Below are positions 62,476 to 64,000 of a stretch of 64,000 nucleotides of DNA, piece after piece. The notes beneath the pieces were generated by a model, which worked only from the letters and a program-made list of their open reading frames with translations, had not been told where the DNA came from and did no database searches. The stretch comes from Lentisphaera profundi (GTDB lineage Bacteria > Verrucomicrobiota > Lentisphaeria > Lentisphaerales > Lentisphaeraceae). The stretch covers positions 1,674,001 to 1,738,000 of the forward strand of contig NZ_CP117811.1 of assembly GCF_028728065.1 (NCBI RefSeq), read 5' to 3'. The translations under genes and the position numbers were made by a program. Each line of letters begins with the position of its first letter. Positions within the stretch are counted from its first letter, which is position 1.

Positions 62476-63114
62476 TTGCTTTATATCACCGAGATTTACA
62501 AAAGTTTACAAGGCGAATCCACCTGGTCGGGCTTGCCCTGTACCTTTATTCGCCTTTCAGGATGTAACCTTCGTTGCTCGTGGTGCGATACTGAATATAG
62601 CTTTTCAAGTGGTGATCAGATCTCAATAGAAAATATTATTGAACAAGTCAAAGACCTTGACTGTGACTTAGTTGAGGTCACTGGTGGCGAACCCCTCGCC
62701 CAAGATGATGCGGGCTTACTAGTCCAAGCATTACTTGATCTCGGTAAAACCGTACTCGTCGAAACAGGGGGCCACATGGATATTGATCTTGTCTCAAATC
62801 AATCATTTCGAATCATGGATCTCAAATGTCCCGCGAGTAAGATGACACATAGAAATGACCTTAACAACATAGCTAAACTCACCTCTAAGGATGAAGTTAA
62901 GTTTGTTATCCAAAATAAAGACGACTTTTTATGGGCTGAGAAAACAATTCGCGAATACAAAATTGAAAAAAAATGTAATGTAATCATGTCTACAGTTTTT
63001 GGCGTCATGTGCCGCAAAGAATTGGCGACGTTGATTTTGCAATCTGGCCTTAACATTCGTATGCAAATCCAACTACATAAACTCATCTGGAGTGAAGACA
63101 CTCAAGGCGTATAA
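62476..63114 (+). CDS. queE: 7-carboxy-7-deazaguanine synthase (radical SAM)
   Basis: A 212-residue protein starting with TTG at 62476, right after nadC; family members begin at this point with the pattern xLYITEIYKSLQGEST. The radical SAM cluster is Cys30-x3-Cys34-x2-Cys37 (GCNLRCSWCD). VEVTGGEPLAQ is the AdoMet-binding GGE motif. It makes the 7-deazaguanine ring for queuosine, or for modified DNA if the pathway is so used. queC, queD and tgt are not in the window. Confidence 0.95.
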   Translation: MLYITEIYKSLQGESTWSGLPCTFIRLSGCNLRCSWCDTEYSFSSGDQISIENIIEQVKDLDCDLVEVTGGEPLAQDDAGLLVQALLDLGKTVLVETGGHMDIDLVSNQSFRIMDLKCPASKMTHRNDLNNIAKLTSKDEVKFVIQNKDDFLWAEKTIREYKIEKKCNVIMSTVFGVMCRKELATLILQSGLNIRMQIQLHKLIWSEDTQGV

Positions 63115-63129
63115 TATTAAGAGGAATTC

Positions 63130-64000
63130 ATGAGCACCTTAAAAGATAATTTAATTAAAATCGGTTTTAAGGAAGATGAAACCGATACGATTCTTGAGAA
63201 AATGCCTGATGCTGATCAGCAAAACTACGAAGAATTTTCCATGCCCGAGTTAGCACTCAAATCTGGCACACTTAGAAATCAGTATTTAAAAAAAGCACCT
63301 GTTCTAAAAAACAAGCTTAGTATCCCTAGTCCATCCAAGGATGATGATAATACAAATACGATGGTATTTAAACGCTCTGCACTCCCCGCGTCTGTAATAG
63401 ATACAGCTGCAGCTACAAGTAAAGACAAACCCACAATAGATATGAATGCTACGGGTATTGTCTCTCCTGGTTCCAAACTACAAAAAGCGGGTAGCTCCAT
63501 TAATTTACAAAAACCTGGTGGATCCTTACTCGATGCTAAAATTGCCCCAGCTAAACCTGTCTCCAACTTAAATAAACCCGGCTCAAATTTAAAAAAACCA
63601 AGTCCTGCCAGTAATTCTCCTAGTTCCAATCACATGGACGCCGATATGGGTGTCCCCACTATGGCTTTCAAAAGAACTACTTTACCTGGAGCCGCTCAAG
63701 AACTCGATCAAGCAACGAAAAGCTTATCAAAAACACCTGGAAGTAGTTTATCAAGCCTTAGTGGTGCAACTCCTGCTCCTAGCCCTGCTAAAAGTGATTT
63801 TAAACTCAAAGGGAGTTCGCTTAAAAAACCAGCTGATAACAAAGCGTCTGCTGACGACCCATTAGCTTCTATGGATCTAAATACAATGACACTCTCAAAA
63901 AGTGCCATACTGGGTAATGCCATCGATATTTCTTCAAGTGCTCCCTCTAGCAAGCCTGGCAGCTCTCTTCCAAGTGACGCTGTCATCGATAAAACTAATA
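63130..64000 (+). CDS. Ser/Pro/Lys-rich low-complexity protein with repeated TMxF/L motif, 3' truncated by window edge
   Basis: ATG at 63130 follows AGAGGAAT, and the frame stays open for 290 codons to the end of the window. The first ~55 residues look folded and helical (LKDNLIKIGFKEDETDTILEK). The rest is disordered and rich in Ser, Pro, Lys and Ala. A motif recurs: NTMVFKRSALPAS, PTMAFKRTTLPGA, NTMTLSKSAILGN. Such a linker would suit a kinase substrate or an adaptor to a later domain. The family is not recognised, and the missing C-terminus may identify it. Confidence 0.75.
   Translation, partial: MSTLKDNLIKIGFKEDETDTILEKMPDADQQNYEEFSMPELALKSGTLRNQYLKKAPVLKNKLSIPSPSKDDDNTNTMVFKRSALPASVIDTAAATSKDKPTIDMNATGIVSPGSKLQKAGSSINLQKPGGSLLDAKIAPAKPVSNLNKPGSNLKKPSPASNSPSSNHMDADMGVPTMAFKRTTLPGAAQELDQATKSLSKTPGSSLSSLSGATPAPSPAKSDFKLKGSSLKKPADNKASADDPLASMDLNTMTLSKSAILGNAIDISSSAPSSKPGSSLPSDAVIDKTN

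Noticed and set aside
62476-63114. queE as part of a DNA-modification (7-deazaguanine) defence system
   Set aside because: No dpd genes or queC/queD are nearby, and its neighbours are housekeeping genes.

Overview
The window looks like chromosome from a marine, polysaccharide-degrading member of the PVC group, most likely a Lentisphaera-like bacterium. This is inferred from the gene mix and no search was run: prepilin-type surface proteins with the [16 protein letters not shown] leader, many secreted sulfatases, a PKD/cytochrome c fusion, Ser/Thr kinases paired with an ECF sigma factor, and an AT-rich sequence with many dispersed structured repeats.

Layout. (1) 1-1827 is the 3' part of a PKD/cytochrome c/carbohydrate-binding protein, followed by a repeat-rich gap. 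(2) 2420-19491 is a glycan locus mostly on the minus strand: two prepilin-like proteins, a clan GH-A glycosidase, a sugar isomerase-like protein, GH1 and GH3 beta-glucosidases, a GH71/GH99-like glucanase, an alpha/beta hydrolase, a GntR/LacI regulator and a GPH-type sugar symporter. An ATACT[A/G]G-centred motif recurs upstream of the regulator, the symporter, GH3, the GH-A enzyme and one prepilin gene, which suggests one regulon. A Ser/Thr kinase and an ECF sigma factor stand divergently inside this block. (3) 20595-27115 is a sulfatase cluster with a recent 1657-bp tandem duplication whose junction can still be read. (4) 27173-27913 is an array of six ~124-bp tandem repeats. (5) 28275-40934 is a type I restriction-modification island: a leader ORF, hsdR, a membrane coiled-coil protein, a small lipoprotein, hsdM and hsdS, then a 1260-residue SLOG + KAP-type membrane ATPase and a translationally coupled GIY-YIG nuclease. 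The last two, with the embedded membrane pair, are the best candidate for an undescribed defence module. (6) 40935-44100 is a decaying second restriction island: two hsdR 5' fragments flank an intact Fic gene with a phased upstream repeat, and a RhuM-like gene is cut by a ~109-bp repeat. (7) 44196-52263 holds esterases, a Dabb protein, two more sulfatases and a pseudokinase. (8) 52719-64000 is more ordinary: YqeY, a VTT-domain protein, tRNA-Arg(TCT), SufE, a SpoU methyltransferase, and a dense plus-strand series with two envelope proteins, a Ser/Thr kinase, a TPR protein, an LptE-like lipoprotein, ispF, a WecA/MraY-family transferase, nadC, queE and a Ser/Pro-rich protein running off the end.

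Together the genes suggest a cell that takes in beta-glucans and sulfated glycans under one GntR/LacI-type regulator, and that carries one intact and one eroded restriction island. Family assignments rest on motifs read by eye. Repeat boundaries are approximate to a few bases unless a junction is stated.
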